Of a DNA stretch of 64,000 nucleotides, positions 53,682-64,000 are shown piece by piece. The first letter of the stretch is position 1; each line of letters starts with the position of its first letter. Position numbers and translations under genes: made by a program. The notes under the pieces were generated by a model that worked only from the letters and a program-made list of their open reading frames with translations, searched no databases and was not told the DNA's origin. The stretch comes from DASUFZ01 sp035541475 (GTDB lineage Bacteria > Myxococcota_A > UBA9160 > SMWR01). The stretch is from positions 62,001-126,000 of the forward strand of contig DATKND010000007.1 of the NCBI GenBank assembly GCA_035541475.1. The letters are read 5' to 3'.

Positions 53682-54287
53682 CTACCTGCCTTTCGTCTGG
53701 AAGGTCCGCGCGAGCAGATAGCGCTCGGCGCTGCCCTTGCGGGTCGCCTCCGGGCGAAGCGTCCGCGCCTCGCGGAAGGATTGGCCGAGGCGACGCCCGA
53801 TCGCGTCGGCCTCTGGGCTGTCGAGCAGCTTGCAGAGCAGGTCGCCGCCCGGGCGAAGGAGGGTCGGGAGCGCGGCAACCACCGCCTCGAGCAGCGACGC
53901 CTCGCGCGCCCGGTCGACGTCGCGAAGGCCGGTCAGCTTCGGCGCGGCGTCGCAGAGCAGGACGTCCGCCGGACCGCCTAGCGTGTCGAGAATGGCTTGC
54001 AGCACGCCGGGTTCACCGAAATCGCCCTGGATCGCGAACACGTTCTCGATTCCGAGCGGATCGATCGCGACGAGGTCCACGCCGACCACGCGGCCGCTCG
54101 CGCCGACCCGCTCCGCTGCGACCTGGAGCCAGCCGCCCGGCCAGGCACCGAGGTCGACGACGCGCGCGCCGGGCGCGAGCAACGAGTGGCGGTCGTCGAT
54201 CTCGGCGAGCTTGTATGCGGCGCGCGACCGGTAGCCCTCGCGCTTCGCGCGCTGGTGGAAGGCGTCCTTGCGGCGGTAGCCCGACAA
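53682..54287 (-). CDS. rlmE: 23S rRNA 2'-O-methyltransferase (RlmE/FtsJ)
   Basis: Methylates U2552 of 23S rRNA during late large-subunit assembly. The 201-residue protein has the N-terminal RSRAAYKLAEID with catalytic Lys, the SAM motif VVDLGAWPGGWLQ, the Asp of CDAAPKLTG, the late Lys in LCKLL and the Glu in SAERYLLA, so the K-D-K-E set is complete. The start is TTG at 54287. It lies just downstream of rplC. Confidence 0.94.
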   Translation of the reverse strand: MSGYRRKDAFHQRAKREGYRSRAAYKLAEIDDRHSLLAPGARVVDLGAWPGGWLQVAAERVGASGRVVGVDLVAIDPLGIENVFAIQGDFGEPGVLQAILDTLGGPADVLLCDAAPKLTGLRDVDRAREASLLEAVVAALPTLLRPGGDLLCKLLDSPEADAIGRRLGQSFREARTLRPEATRKGSAERYLLARTFQTKGR

Positions 54288-54305
54288 GCGGGCGCCGCGC
54301 CGGGC

Positions 54306-54950
54306 CTAGGCCCGGACCTTGACGGACGGCCGCACCTGGAGGAGCGCGTCCGGATGACCCGGCACGCCGCCCCGCACGAAGAGCAGACCCTTCTCGGCGT
54401 CGACCCGCACTACCTCGATGTTGAGCCCCGTGACCCGCTCGTTGCCCATGCGCCCGGCCATGCGCAGACCCTTGATCACGTGGCCCGGGAAGGAGCCGGG
54501 ACCGATCGAGCCGCCGTGGCGGTAGTTCTCGTGCGCACCGTGCGCCTCGCCCTTGCTCGGGAAGTGATGGCGCTTGACCACACCCGCCGTGCCGCGGCCC
54601 TTCGAGGTGCCGATCACGTCGACGCGCTGGCCCGGCTTGAAGATGTCGCAGCGGATCTCCTGCCCGACCTCGTAGCTCTCGAGCTCCTGCGGGGTAACGC
54701 GGGTCTCGCGCAGATAGCGGGGCGTCGCGACGTTGGCCTTGGCCGCGTGCCCCATCTCGGCCTTCGACGCGACCTTGCGGCGCTTCTCGCCGTAGCCGAG
54801 CTGGAGGGCGTCGTAGCCCTCGCGCGCACTCGTCTTCTTCTGGACCACCCGGTTCGGCGCTGCCTCGAGCACCGTCACCTCGACGCACTCGCCGCCCTCG
54901 CCGTAGAGCTGGGTCATGCCGACCTTGCGGCAGAGGAAGTGGATCGACAC
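54306..54950 (-). CDS. rplC: 50S ribosomal protein L3
   Basis: A core 23S rRNA-binding protein; 214 residues with the N-terminal CRKVGMTQLY, IFKPGQRVDVIGTSKGRGTAG, the extended arm GGSIGPGSFPGHVIKGLRMAGRMGNERVT and the C-terminal GGVPGHPDALLQVRPSV. The GTG start follows GGGAG. It stands alone with rlmE instead of within the S10 operon (rpsJ-rplC-rplD-rplW). It may be the only copy, relocated, or a second gene. Confidence 0.95.
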   Translation of the reverse strand: MSIHFLCRKVGMTQLYGEGGECVEVTVLEAAPNRVVQKKTSAREGYDALQLGYGEKRRKVASKAEMGHAAKANVATPRYLRETRVTPQELESYEVGQEIRCDIFKPGQRVDVIGTSKGRGTAGVVKRHHFPSKGEAHGAHENYRHGGSIGPGSFPGHVIKGLRMAGRMGNERVTGLNIEVVRVDAEKGLLFVRGGVPGHPDALLQVRPSVKVRA

Positions 54951-55030
54951 GGCTGCACTCCCGGAGGTGGGGCCGGCCCGGATGGGGGCCGCAGAAGGGC
55001 GCGCATTGTAGGAGGGGCCGGCTCGGGCCG

Positions 55031-55663
55031 CTAGCGCAGCGCGGTCTGCCCGCGCTCGCGCAGCAGCAGGCCCGTCGTCGACACGCGGATCTCGAGCGTC
55101 GTCGGGCGGTCGGCTGCGACGAACGTGCCCGAGCCGTAGCTCGCGTCGACGAGCGGTGCGAGGAACTCGTGCTCGCGCCGCAGGGCGAAGGCGTCGAGCG
55201 AGGCGGCGTCGGCGAGCGGGTAGACGCTCCTCGGCGCGCGTCGCTCGTCCTCGATGTCGACGTAGCGGCCGCCGATCCGGTCGAGCGCATAGTGCGTGTG
55301 GAGACCGAGCAGGTTGACCCACGGGTGCCACTTGAGGACGCGCGCGTCGACGTAGAGCTCGTCCCCCGCGATCTCGAAGCTCCGCATCTGCCCGTCGGGC
55401 AACGTCACGCGAGCGACGAATCGTTGGTGCGCCACCGGTCGGATCTCCACCACCGCGGCCACCTCCTCGCGTGTCAGCGCGTGGTAGCCCTGGATCGACA
55501 GCGCGAGCGTGCCACACAAGGCTGCGACGGCGAGGAGCGCCAACGCGAGGAGTCCGCCCGTCGCGGCGAGGAAGGGCCGGCCGCGCGCCGCGCGTACGCC
55601 GACGACGAGGAAGAAGACGCCGGCCACTGCGAAGATCGCAGCCGCGATGCGAGGGTCGAGCAT
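55031..55663 (-). CDS. Membrane protein of unknown function
   Basis: A 210-residue protein with two N-terminal membrane helices (about 7-26 and 31-55) and a soluble beta-rich remainder containing HQRFVARVTLPDGQMRSFEIAG and ALDRIGGRYVDIEDE. The domain probably faces the periplasm. ATG 55663 is chosen because GGAG lies 10 nt upstream. It is the gene before rplC on the same strand, 80 nt away. No family was recognised. Confidence 0.75.
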   Translation of the reverse strand: MLDPRIAAAIFAVAGVFFLVVGVRAARGRPFLAATGGLLALALLAVAALCGTLALSIQGYHALTREEVAAVVEIRPVAHQRFVARVTLPDGQMRSFEIAGDELYVDARVLKWHPWVNLLGLHTHYALDRIGGRYVDIEDERRAPRSVYPLADAASLDAFALRREHEFLAPLVDASYGSGTFVAADRPTTLEIRVSTTGLLLRERGQTALR

Positions 55664-55746
55664 TTCTCGAGCTCCTATCGCATTCCGGCCCCGTCGCGCC
55701 GGTAGACTGCCCGTCTCATCGGACTCCCCGGGGAGGAACTCGAGCC

Positions 55747-56310
55747 ATGCATACCACTTCGCGACGCGCGGCACTCGCAGGACTCGGGGTCGCGGCGTTG
55801 CTCGCGGTCGCGGCGGGCGTGCACGCGCACGACGGGCCCGCGCCCGCGATCGACGCTCTCCTCGGCGGCTCGCGCGTGTCGATCCCGCTCGCCGAGCTCG
55901 CGGCCCGCGTCCCGCTCGCCGACGGCCAGGACTTCCGCGTGGAAGAGCTCGGCCGCAGCGAGTCCACGAGCCATCACGTCGCGGCGATCCGCACCGCGGA
56001 GCCGCTCCACCGCCACGACCAGCACGATCTCCTGGTCGTGCTCGTGCGCGGACACGGCACGCAGCGAATCGGCGACGAGACGCGCCCGGTCGGCGAGGGA
56101 TCGGTGATCTTCGTGCCGCGCGGAGTTCCGCACGCCTTCACCAACGCGGGCCCCGAGCCGGCGGTCGCGTACGTGGTGTACGCGCCGCCCTTCGACGGCA
56201 AGGACCGCGTACAAGTCGCCGGAGGCGACGCGCAGCGAGGCAAGCCGTCCAGCGCGCAGCGAGGCGAAGCCGAGCGGAGATCGAACGAGATTGCCGAGCG
56301 GAGTCGATGA
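55747..56310 (+). CDS. Exported cupin-domain protein
   Basis: A 187-residue protein with a Tat-like leader (SRRAALAGLG, then a hydrophobic run to about residue 27). A single cupin domain follows: PLHRHDQHD supplies metal ligands and PRGVPHAF the last histidine. The final 33 or so residues, Arg/Ser/Glu-rich, are encoded by a repeat copy (56226-56305). Enzymatic role unknown; the fold often binds Fe or Mn. The dehydrogenase gene follows 1 nt later. Confidence 0.82.
   Translation: MHTTSRRAALAGLGVAALLAVAAGVHAHDGPAPAIDALLGGSRVSIPLAELAARVPLADGQDFRVEELGRSESTSHHVAAIRTAEPLHRHDQHDLLVVLVRGHGTQRIGDETRPVGEGSVIFVPRGVPHAFTNAGPEPAVAYVVYAPPFDGKDRVQVAGGDAQRGKPSSAQRGEAERRSNEIAERSR
56226..56305 (+). repeat. Interspersed twin-hairpin repeat, copy 5 (double unit inside a coding 3' end)
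   Basis: A shortened unit (CAGCGAGGCAAGCC) is followed by the full core CAGCGAGGCGAAGCCGAGCG and a tail GAGATCGAACGAG. The unit order matches copy 4 read on its own strand. It encodes the C-terminus of the cupin protein. Confidence 0.85.
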
Positions 56311-56311
56311 G

Positions 56312-57319
56312 GTGAAGGCCGTCTTCTTCGAGCGGCACGGCGGTCCGGAGGTGCTGCGCTATGGCGACTTCCCGGATCCGACACCCGGGCCGGGCGAGGT
56401 GCGCGTGCGTGTGCGCGCGTGCTCGCTCAACTATCTCGACGTCTTCAGCCGTCGCGGCATGCCGGGCATCCGCATCGAGCTCCCGAGCATCACGGGCGGC
56501 GACTGCGCGGGCGAGGTCGACGCGACCGGTCCCGGTGTCACGGACTGGAAGCCCGGACAGCGCGTGCTCGTCGATCCGGCGTTCGTCGACCGCGCGGCCG
56601 GTCGCATCCGCATGCTCGGCGAGAACTGCCGCGGCGCCTTCGCGGAGCTCTGCGTCGTCCACCACACACAGCTGATCGCGCTCCCCGACGACGTCCGCGA
56701 CGAGAACGCCACCTGCCTGCCCGTCGCGTACGGCACGTCGCACCGCATGCTCCACACGCGTGGCGAGCTGCGCGCGGGCGAGACGATCCTGATCCTCGGC
56801 GCGAGCGGCGGCGTCGGCACGAGCTCCTTGCTGCTCGCGAAGCTGTGCGGCGCGTATGTGATCGCCGCGGCCGGCAGCGCCGAGAAGTGCGCGCGTCTGC
56901 GCGAGCTCGGCGCCGACGAGACGATCGACTACTCGACGACCGACGTCGCCGCGTACGTTCGTGAGCGGACGGGCGGCATGCTGCGCGGCGGCGGCTACGA
57001 CGTGGTCGTGAACTTCACGGGCGGCGACACCTTCGCGCCCTCGCTGCGCTGCCTGAAGATGGGCGGGCGCCTCCTCACCTGCGGCGCCACCGCAGGCTTC
57101 GAGGCGAAGACCGACCTCCGCTACGTCTGGACCGGCGAGCTCGACGTGCGTGGCTCGAACGGCTGGCGACGCGACGATCTGCTCGCGCTGATCGAGCTCC
57201 TGCGGACCGGCGCGCTGCGCCCCGTGATCGACCGCGTGCTGCCGCTCGAGCGCGGCATCGAGGCGTGCCGGCTGCTCGAGGAGCGCCGCTTCTTCGGGAA
57301 GATCGTCGTAAGGCCGTAG
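56312..57319 (+). CDS. Zinc-type alcohol dehydrogenase / quinone oxidoreductase (MDR family)
   Basis: A 335-residue medium-chain dehydrogenase. The N-terminal part has GGPEVLRYGDFPDPTPGPGEVRV and ITGGDCAGEVDATGPGV; the NAD(P) site is LILGASGGVGTSSL. It lacks the Cys/His pattern of a structural zinc site, which favours quinone-oxidoreductase or acryloyl/crotonyl-CoA reductase-like chemistry. GTG 56312 opens the typical MKAVFFERHG start; an upstream TTG is possible. The substrate is unknown. Confidence 0.86.
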   Translation: MKAVFFERHGGPEVLRYGDFPDPTPGPGEVRVRVRACSLNYLDVFSRRGMPGIRIELPSITGGDCAGEVDATGPGVTDWKPGQRVLVDPAFVDRAAGRIRMLGENCRGAFAELCVVHHTQLIALPDDVRDENATCLPVAYGTSHRMLHTRGELRAGETILILGASGGVGTSSLLLAKLCGAYVIAAAGSAEKCARLRELGADETIDYSTTDVAAYVRERTGGMLRGGGYDVVVNFTGGDTFAPSLRCLKMGGRLLTCGATAGFEAKTDLRYVWTGELDVRGSNGWRRDDLLALIELLRTGALRPVIDRVLPLERGIEACRLLEERRFFGKIVVRP

Positions 57320-57392
57320 GCGGGCGGGTGTAGCGGGTGTGGCTCGGTCGTCGGCGCGCGCGCCGCTAGTCGGTACCTTCGGCGACTCACCT

Positions 57393-57420
57393 CGCACCCC
57401 CCGCCGCGCGGACGGGTGCG
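57393..57420 (+). other. Hairpin between the dehydrogenase and mfd
   Basis: CGCACCC (57393-57399) pairs with GGGTGCG (57414-57420) around a 14-nt loop. It may end the dehydrogenase transcript or lie in the mfd leader. It covers a GTG that could otherwise be read as an mfd start. Confidence 0.4.
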
Positions 57421-57439
57421 GGGTCTTCGTGTGTCCGGA

Positions 57440-61009
<3,570 letters not shown>

Positions 61010-61018
61010 CCCGAAACC

Positions 61019-62374
61019 GTGTCGGACTCCGGAATCCCCCTCGCAGACGCCGTGCGCGTGTGGGCGCGTGTCGCGCTCCAGAGCTTCGGCGGACCGGCCG
61101 GCCAGATCGCCGTGATGCACCGGATCCTCGTCGAGGAGAAGCGCTGGATCGGCGAGGAGCGCTTCCTGCACGCGCTCTCGTACTGCATGCTGCTGCCCGG
61201 GCCCGAGGCGCAGCAGCTCGCGATCTACATCGGCTGGCTGCTGCACCGCACCGCGGGCGGGCTGGTGGCGGGCGGGCTCTTCGTGCTGCCGGGCTTCGTC
61301 GCGATCCTCGCGCTCTCGCTCTGCTACGTCGCGTGGGGACACCTTCCCGTCGTCGCCGGACTCTTCTTCGGGATCAAGCCCGCCGTGCTCGCGCTCGTGG
61401 TCGAGGCGCTGCTGCGGATCGCGCGACGCGCGGGAGGCGGCGCGGCGAAGTGGGCGATCGCCGGCGCGGCCTTTGCCGCGCTCTTCTTCCTCGCGGTGCC
61501 CTTTCCGTGGATCGTGCTCGGCGCCGCGCTGGCCGGCGTGGTCGGCGCGCGCCTCGCGCCGCAGGCCTTCCGCGGACCCGCGCCGTCGGTGCAGGGCGGC
61601 GTGGTTCCCGTCGCCGACGCGCTGCTCGAGAACCGGGCGCTGCCACACACGCTCCCGTCTGCGCGCCGATCGCTCCGCGTCGCGATCGTGTGTGGCGCGC
61701 TGTGGCTGGCGCCGGTCGCGGCGCTGGCGCTCGCGCGCGGCCCGCACGACATCTTCACGCAGATCGCCTTCTTCTTCTCGAAGCTCGCCGTCATCAGCTT
61801 CGGCGGCGCCTACGCGGCGCTCGCCTACCTGGCGCAGCAGGCGGTCTCGGTCCGGGGCTGGCTCACGCCGCGCGAGATGCTCGACGGACTCGGCATGGCC
61901 GAGACGACGCCCGGCCCGCTGATCCAGGTCGTGCAGTTCGTCGGCTTCCTCGGCGCGTATCGCAGCGCGGGATCCCTGCCGCCGTGGCTGGCGGGCACGC
62001 TGGCCGCCGTGCTGACGACCTGGGTCACCTACGTGCCCTGCTTCCTGTGGATCTTCGCGGGCGCGCCGTACGTCGAGCGGCTGCGCCAGAACCGCTGGCT
62101 CCGCGCCGCACTCGCCGGCATCACCGCGGCGGTGGTCGGCGTGATCCTCAACCTGACCATCTGGTTCTCGCTCCACACGCTCTTCGCACACGTGGAGCCG
62201 CGATCCATCGGACCGCTCGCCCTGGAGCTGCCCGCGTGGGCGAGCCTCGATCGGGCCGCGGCCGCGATCGCCGCCGGCGCGCTCGTCGCGACCTTCGCCT
62301 TCCACGCGCGCATGCTGCCGCTGCTCGCGGGCTCCGCGGCCGCCGGACTCGCCTGGCATCTCTTCGCCGCTTGA
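61019..62374 (+). CDS. chrA: Chromate transporter (ChrA, long-chain type)
   Basis: A 451-residue inner-membrane transporter with two homologous CHR halves, each starting with FGGPAGQIAVMHR- and FGGAYAALAYLAQQA-like motifs and followed by several helices. Phrases LLPGPEAQQLAIYIGW and ETTPGPLIQVVQFVGFLG occur at equivalent places in the halves. It may export chromate or take up/export sulfate-like oxyanions. The GTG start is 9 nt after mfd, so it shares the mfd transcript. Confidence 0.93.
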   Translation: MSDSGIPLADAVRVWARVALQSFGGPAGQIAVMHRILVEEKRWIGEERFLHALSYCMLLPGPEAQQLAIYIGWLLHRTAGGLVAGGLFVLPGFVAILALSLCYVAWGHLPVVAGLFFGIKPAVLALVVEALLRIARRAGGGAAKWAIAGAAFAALFFLAVPFPWIVLGAALAGVVGARLAPQAFRGPAPSVQGGVVPVADALLENRALPHTLPSARRSLRVAIVCGALWLAPVAALALARGPHDIFTQIAFFFSKLAVISFGGAYAALAYLAQQAVSVRGWLTPREMLDGLGMAETTPGPLIQVVQFVGFLGAYRSAGSLPPWLAGTLAAVLTTWVTYVPCFLWIFAGAPYVERLRQNRWLRAALAGITAAVVGVILNLTIWFSLHTLFAHVEPRSIGPLALELPAWASLDRAAAAIAAGALVATFAFHARMLPLLAGSAAAGLAWHLFAA

Positions 62375-62407
62375 CAAGCCGACGCGCTCGTTGTCACTTC
62401 CGGCGCA

Positions 62408-63412
62408 ATGACTCCGCTGCTCGTGTCTTCCCTGGCGCTGCGCGCGAGGCTCGGCGCGCTCAAGAGCTTGCGCTTCGACCCGGGCGATCTCTGCCAGCGA
62501 GCCGGCATCGACGAGACCGCGCTCGCCAACTCGCAGCACTTCCTGCCGGAGTCCAGCATCTGGTCCGTCTGGCGCGAGGCCTTCGCGGACTGCGGCGATC
62601 CGGCGCTCGGGCTCCGCGCGGGCGCGACCGTGCCCTTCGGCGCCTACGGCGTGCTCAACTACCTCTCGATGTCGGCGCGAACGCTCGGCGAGGGGCAGGC
62701 GATGCTCGCGCGCTACTGGCCGCTGATCGGCACCGGGCGCCGCGTCGAGATCGCGAGCGCGCCGGGCGGCCCGCACGCGCTCCGCTACGTCCCCTACGCG
62801 CCCGCGGCCGGCATCGGCCTCCACTGCCGCGACTACACGATCGCCGCGATGACGACGCAGCTCTTCGAGCGCTCGGGCCTGCGCCCCGTCGCGGTCGAGC
62901 TCGCCGGGGAGCCCAGCGCGCCGCTCGCGCTCTACCAGGACATCCTCGGGACGCGAGTCTCGTTCGGCCACGCCTACACCGCGATGATCTTCTCCGACCG
63001 CGAGTGGAACGCCGAGCTTCCCGGCAGCGACGCGCAGCTCTTCCGCGTGCTCGAGGACTACGCGACGAAGCTGGTCGAGCACCTGCCGCGCAATCACGGC
63101 GTGGGCGCGCGCGCGGCGCGCGAGATCGCGAGCCGGCTGCGCCAGCACGACCTCGGCCTGCGCGTGGTCGCGCGCAGCCTCGCGCTCTCCGAGCGCACCT
63201 TGCAGCGCCACCTCAGCCAGGAAGGCTACACCTTCGAAGGTCTGGTCGACCGGGTGCGCCGAGATCACGCGAGCGAGCTGCTGAAGGACGCGTGCCTCTC
63301 GATCACGGAGATCGCCTATCTGGTCGGGTACTCGGGACCGGCGGCCTTCCACCGCGCCTTCAAGCGCTGGACCGGATCGTCGCCGCGCCGCGCGTCGCGC
63401 GCAGCGCACTAG
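62408..63412 (+). CDS. AraC-family transcriptional regulator (OruR-like)
   Basis: A 334-residue regulator with the N-terminal ligand domain of the OruR/ArgR-type AraC group (ALGLRAGATVPFGAYGVLNYL). The C-terminal double helix-turn-helix (about 235-334) is visible as LRVVARSLALSERTLQRHLS and LSITEIAYLVGYSGPAAFHRAF. The inducer is unknown. It lies 33 nt after chrA; a TTGACA at 62371 could be a weak promoter. Fatty-acid- or amino-acid-related control is typical of the group. Confidence 0.88.
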   Translation: MTPLLVSSLALRARLGALKSLRFDPGDLCQRAGIDETALANSQHFLPESSIWSVWREAFADCGDPALGLRAGATVPFGAYGVLNYLSMSARTLGEGQAMLARYWPLIGTGRRVEIASAPGGPHALRYVPYAPAAGIGLHCRDYTIAAMTTQLFERSGLRPVAVELAGEPSAPLALYQDILGTRVSFGHAYTAMIFSDREWNAELPGSDAQLFRVLEDYATKLVEHLPRNHGVGARAAREIASRLRQHDLGLRVVARSLALSERTLQRHLSQEGYTFEGLVDRVRRDHASELLKDACLSITEIAYLVGYSGPAAFHRAFKRWTGSSPRRASRAAH

Positions 63413-63415
63413 CTG

Positions 63416-63462
63416 CAAGCGCCGAAGGCGCGCGCAGCGAGGCGAAGCCGAGCGAAGTTCAG
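63416..63462 (+). repeat. Interspersed twin-hairpin repeat, copy 6
   Basis: Hairpin one is GCGCC-GAA-GGCGC, hairpin two GGC-GAA-GCC in the core CAGCGAGGCGAAGCCGAGCG, and the tail is AAGTTCAGAG as in copies 1 and 4. It lies between the convergent AraC and hydrolase genes. Confidence 0.85.
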
Positions 63463-64000
63463 AGAGAATCCCCGCCCGGAACGGGCCTACCCAGCAGCCA
63501 CGCCTCCAGCATCGCGTTCACCGTCTCCGGCGCCTCCTGCTGCACCCAATGGCCGATGCCCGGCAGGAAGCGCACGGTCAGATCGCGCACGAAGCGGCCG
63601 GTCGGCGCGACGAGCTCCGTGCCGAGCGCGACGTCCTCGGTGCCCCACAGGAGCAAGGTCGGCGTCTCGATCGTCGGGAAGCCCTGCGCGATCTGGCGCC
63701 GGAAGCCGCCGCCGCGGAGCAGCGCGCGGTAGTAGTGGATCATCGCGGTCGCGGCGCCCGGGCGCAGCGCGTTCTCGCGGTAGACCTCGACGTCGGCGTC
63801 GTCGAAGGCCTCGGGTCGCTTCGCGCTGTCGCGGAACATGCGGCCGATGCGCCGCGCTCCGCCACCGACGAGCAGCTTCTCCGGCAGCCACGGCAGCTGG
63901 AAGAACAGGATGTACCAGGAGCGCAGCCGCTGGCGCAGGCGCGACGCCTCGAGCCCGGCGCCGAGATGCGGGATGTTCATGCAGACGAGCCGCGCGAGCG
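63459..64000 (-). CDS. Alpha/beta hydrolase (epoxide-hydrolase-like), C-terminal part
   Basis: The last 180 or so residues of a gene that continues beyond the right edge. The visible part has the LVCMNIPH strand after the nucleophile elbow (which lies outside the window), a helical cap (SWYILFFQLPWLPEKLL), the acid residue in LLLWGTEDVAL and the catalytic histidine in LPGIGHWVQQEAPETVN. These are typical of epoxide and haloalkane dehalogenase-like hydrolases. The internal ATG at 63980 is not the true start, because coding sequence runs on to the window end. Confidence 0.87.
   Translation of the reverse strand, partial: LARLVCMNIPHLGAGLEASRLRQRLRSWYILFFQLPWLPEKLLVGGGARRIGRMFRDSAKRPEAFDDADVEVYRENALRPGAATAMIHYYRALLRGGGFRRQIAQGFPTIETPTLLLWGTEDVALGTELVAPTGRFVRDLTVRFLPGIGHWVQQEAPETVNAMLEAWLLGRPVPGGDSL

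Noticed and set aside
62371..62399. Sigma70 promoter before the AraC gene
   Set aside because: TTGACA is perfect, but the -10 position (TCACTT) is poor and the hexamer overlaps the chrA stop. It is mentioned only within the gene entry.

Overview
The window is a GC-rich (estimated by eye at about 70%) chromosomal segment of a Gram-negative bacterium. It has no rRNA, tRNA, CRISPR array, insertion sequence or phage gene that I could recognise. Gram-negative features are PBP1A, a GspA/GspB pair of type II secretion, lipoproteins, a small outer-membrane-barrel-like protein and a PEP-CTERM protein. Together with the LLM-type flavin oxidoreductases, acyl-CoA enzymes, sulfotransferases and ArsA-like ATPases, this resembles the deltaproteobacterial/Myxococcota-type lineages. 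That placement is an inference from gene content, not a phylogenetic result.

Layout. 1-1074: end of a complex I operon read leftward (nuoA-nuoE-nuoF, with nuoBCD missing between nuoA and nuoE). 1230-6829: gpsA, the ferrous iron genes feoA-feoB, a lipoprotein, and a plant-type cystathionine gamma-synthase behind a structured leader. 6826-10464 (minus): PEP-CTERM protein, crotonase, DHA2 efflux pump and DNA alkyl repair protein. 10547-13165: galE and an ABC-F ATPase. 13366-16854 (minus): a metal-type ABC permease and ATPase, an NtrC-type regulator, and a small repeat protein with a histone-like tail. 17012-26722: glutathione synthetase, PBP1A, a histidine kinase, an esterase-like hydrolase, nth-nudix-LLM, a rhomboid protease and a DUF4097 protein. 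26748-35023: gspA-gspB, coaW, an AMIN-domain protein, and a tightly coupled set of two ArsA-like ATPases and a cytosolic metal/corrinoid-receptor-like protein, beside a zinc-ribbon gene. 35101-45694: LLM enzyme, thioesterase, two sulfotransferase-like genes, acyl-CoA synthetase, acyl-CoA dehydrogenase, sulfatase-like lipoprotein, GST and several small secreted proteins. 45762-57319: tgt, rnhA, a TPR membrane glycosyltransferase-like protein, nitroreductase, EVE, membrane-SDR fusion, secreted PCMT, methyltransferases, VOC, rlmE, a stand-alone rplC, cupin and a zinc-type dehydrogenase. 57440-64000: mfd, chrA, an AraC regulator and a truncated alpha/beta hydrolase.

Genes are tightly packed. Many same-strand neighbours share ATGA or GTGA start/stop overlaps, and four convergent pairs share a 4-nt stop overlap.

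The two observations I consider most worth following are both non-coding. One is a family of at least six interspersed elements built from two short hairpins, usually with GAA loops. Their stems change in a compensatory way between copies, and two copies have become the 3' ends of genes. The other is a three-hairpin leader (5535-5647) directly downstream of a good sigma70-type promoter and upstream of the cystathionine gamma-synthase. Its 5' strand can pair either within the leader or with the bases just before the start codon, as a riboswitch would.
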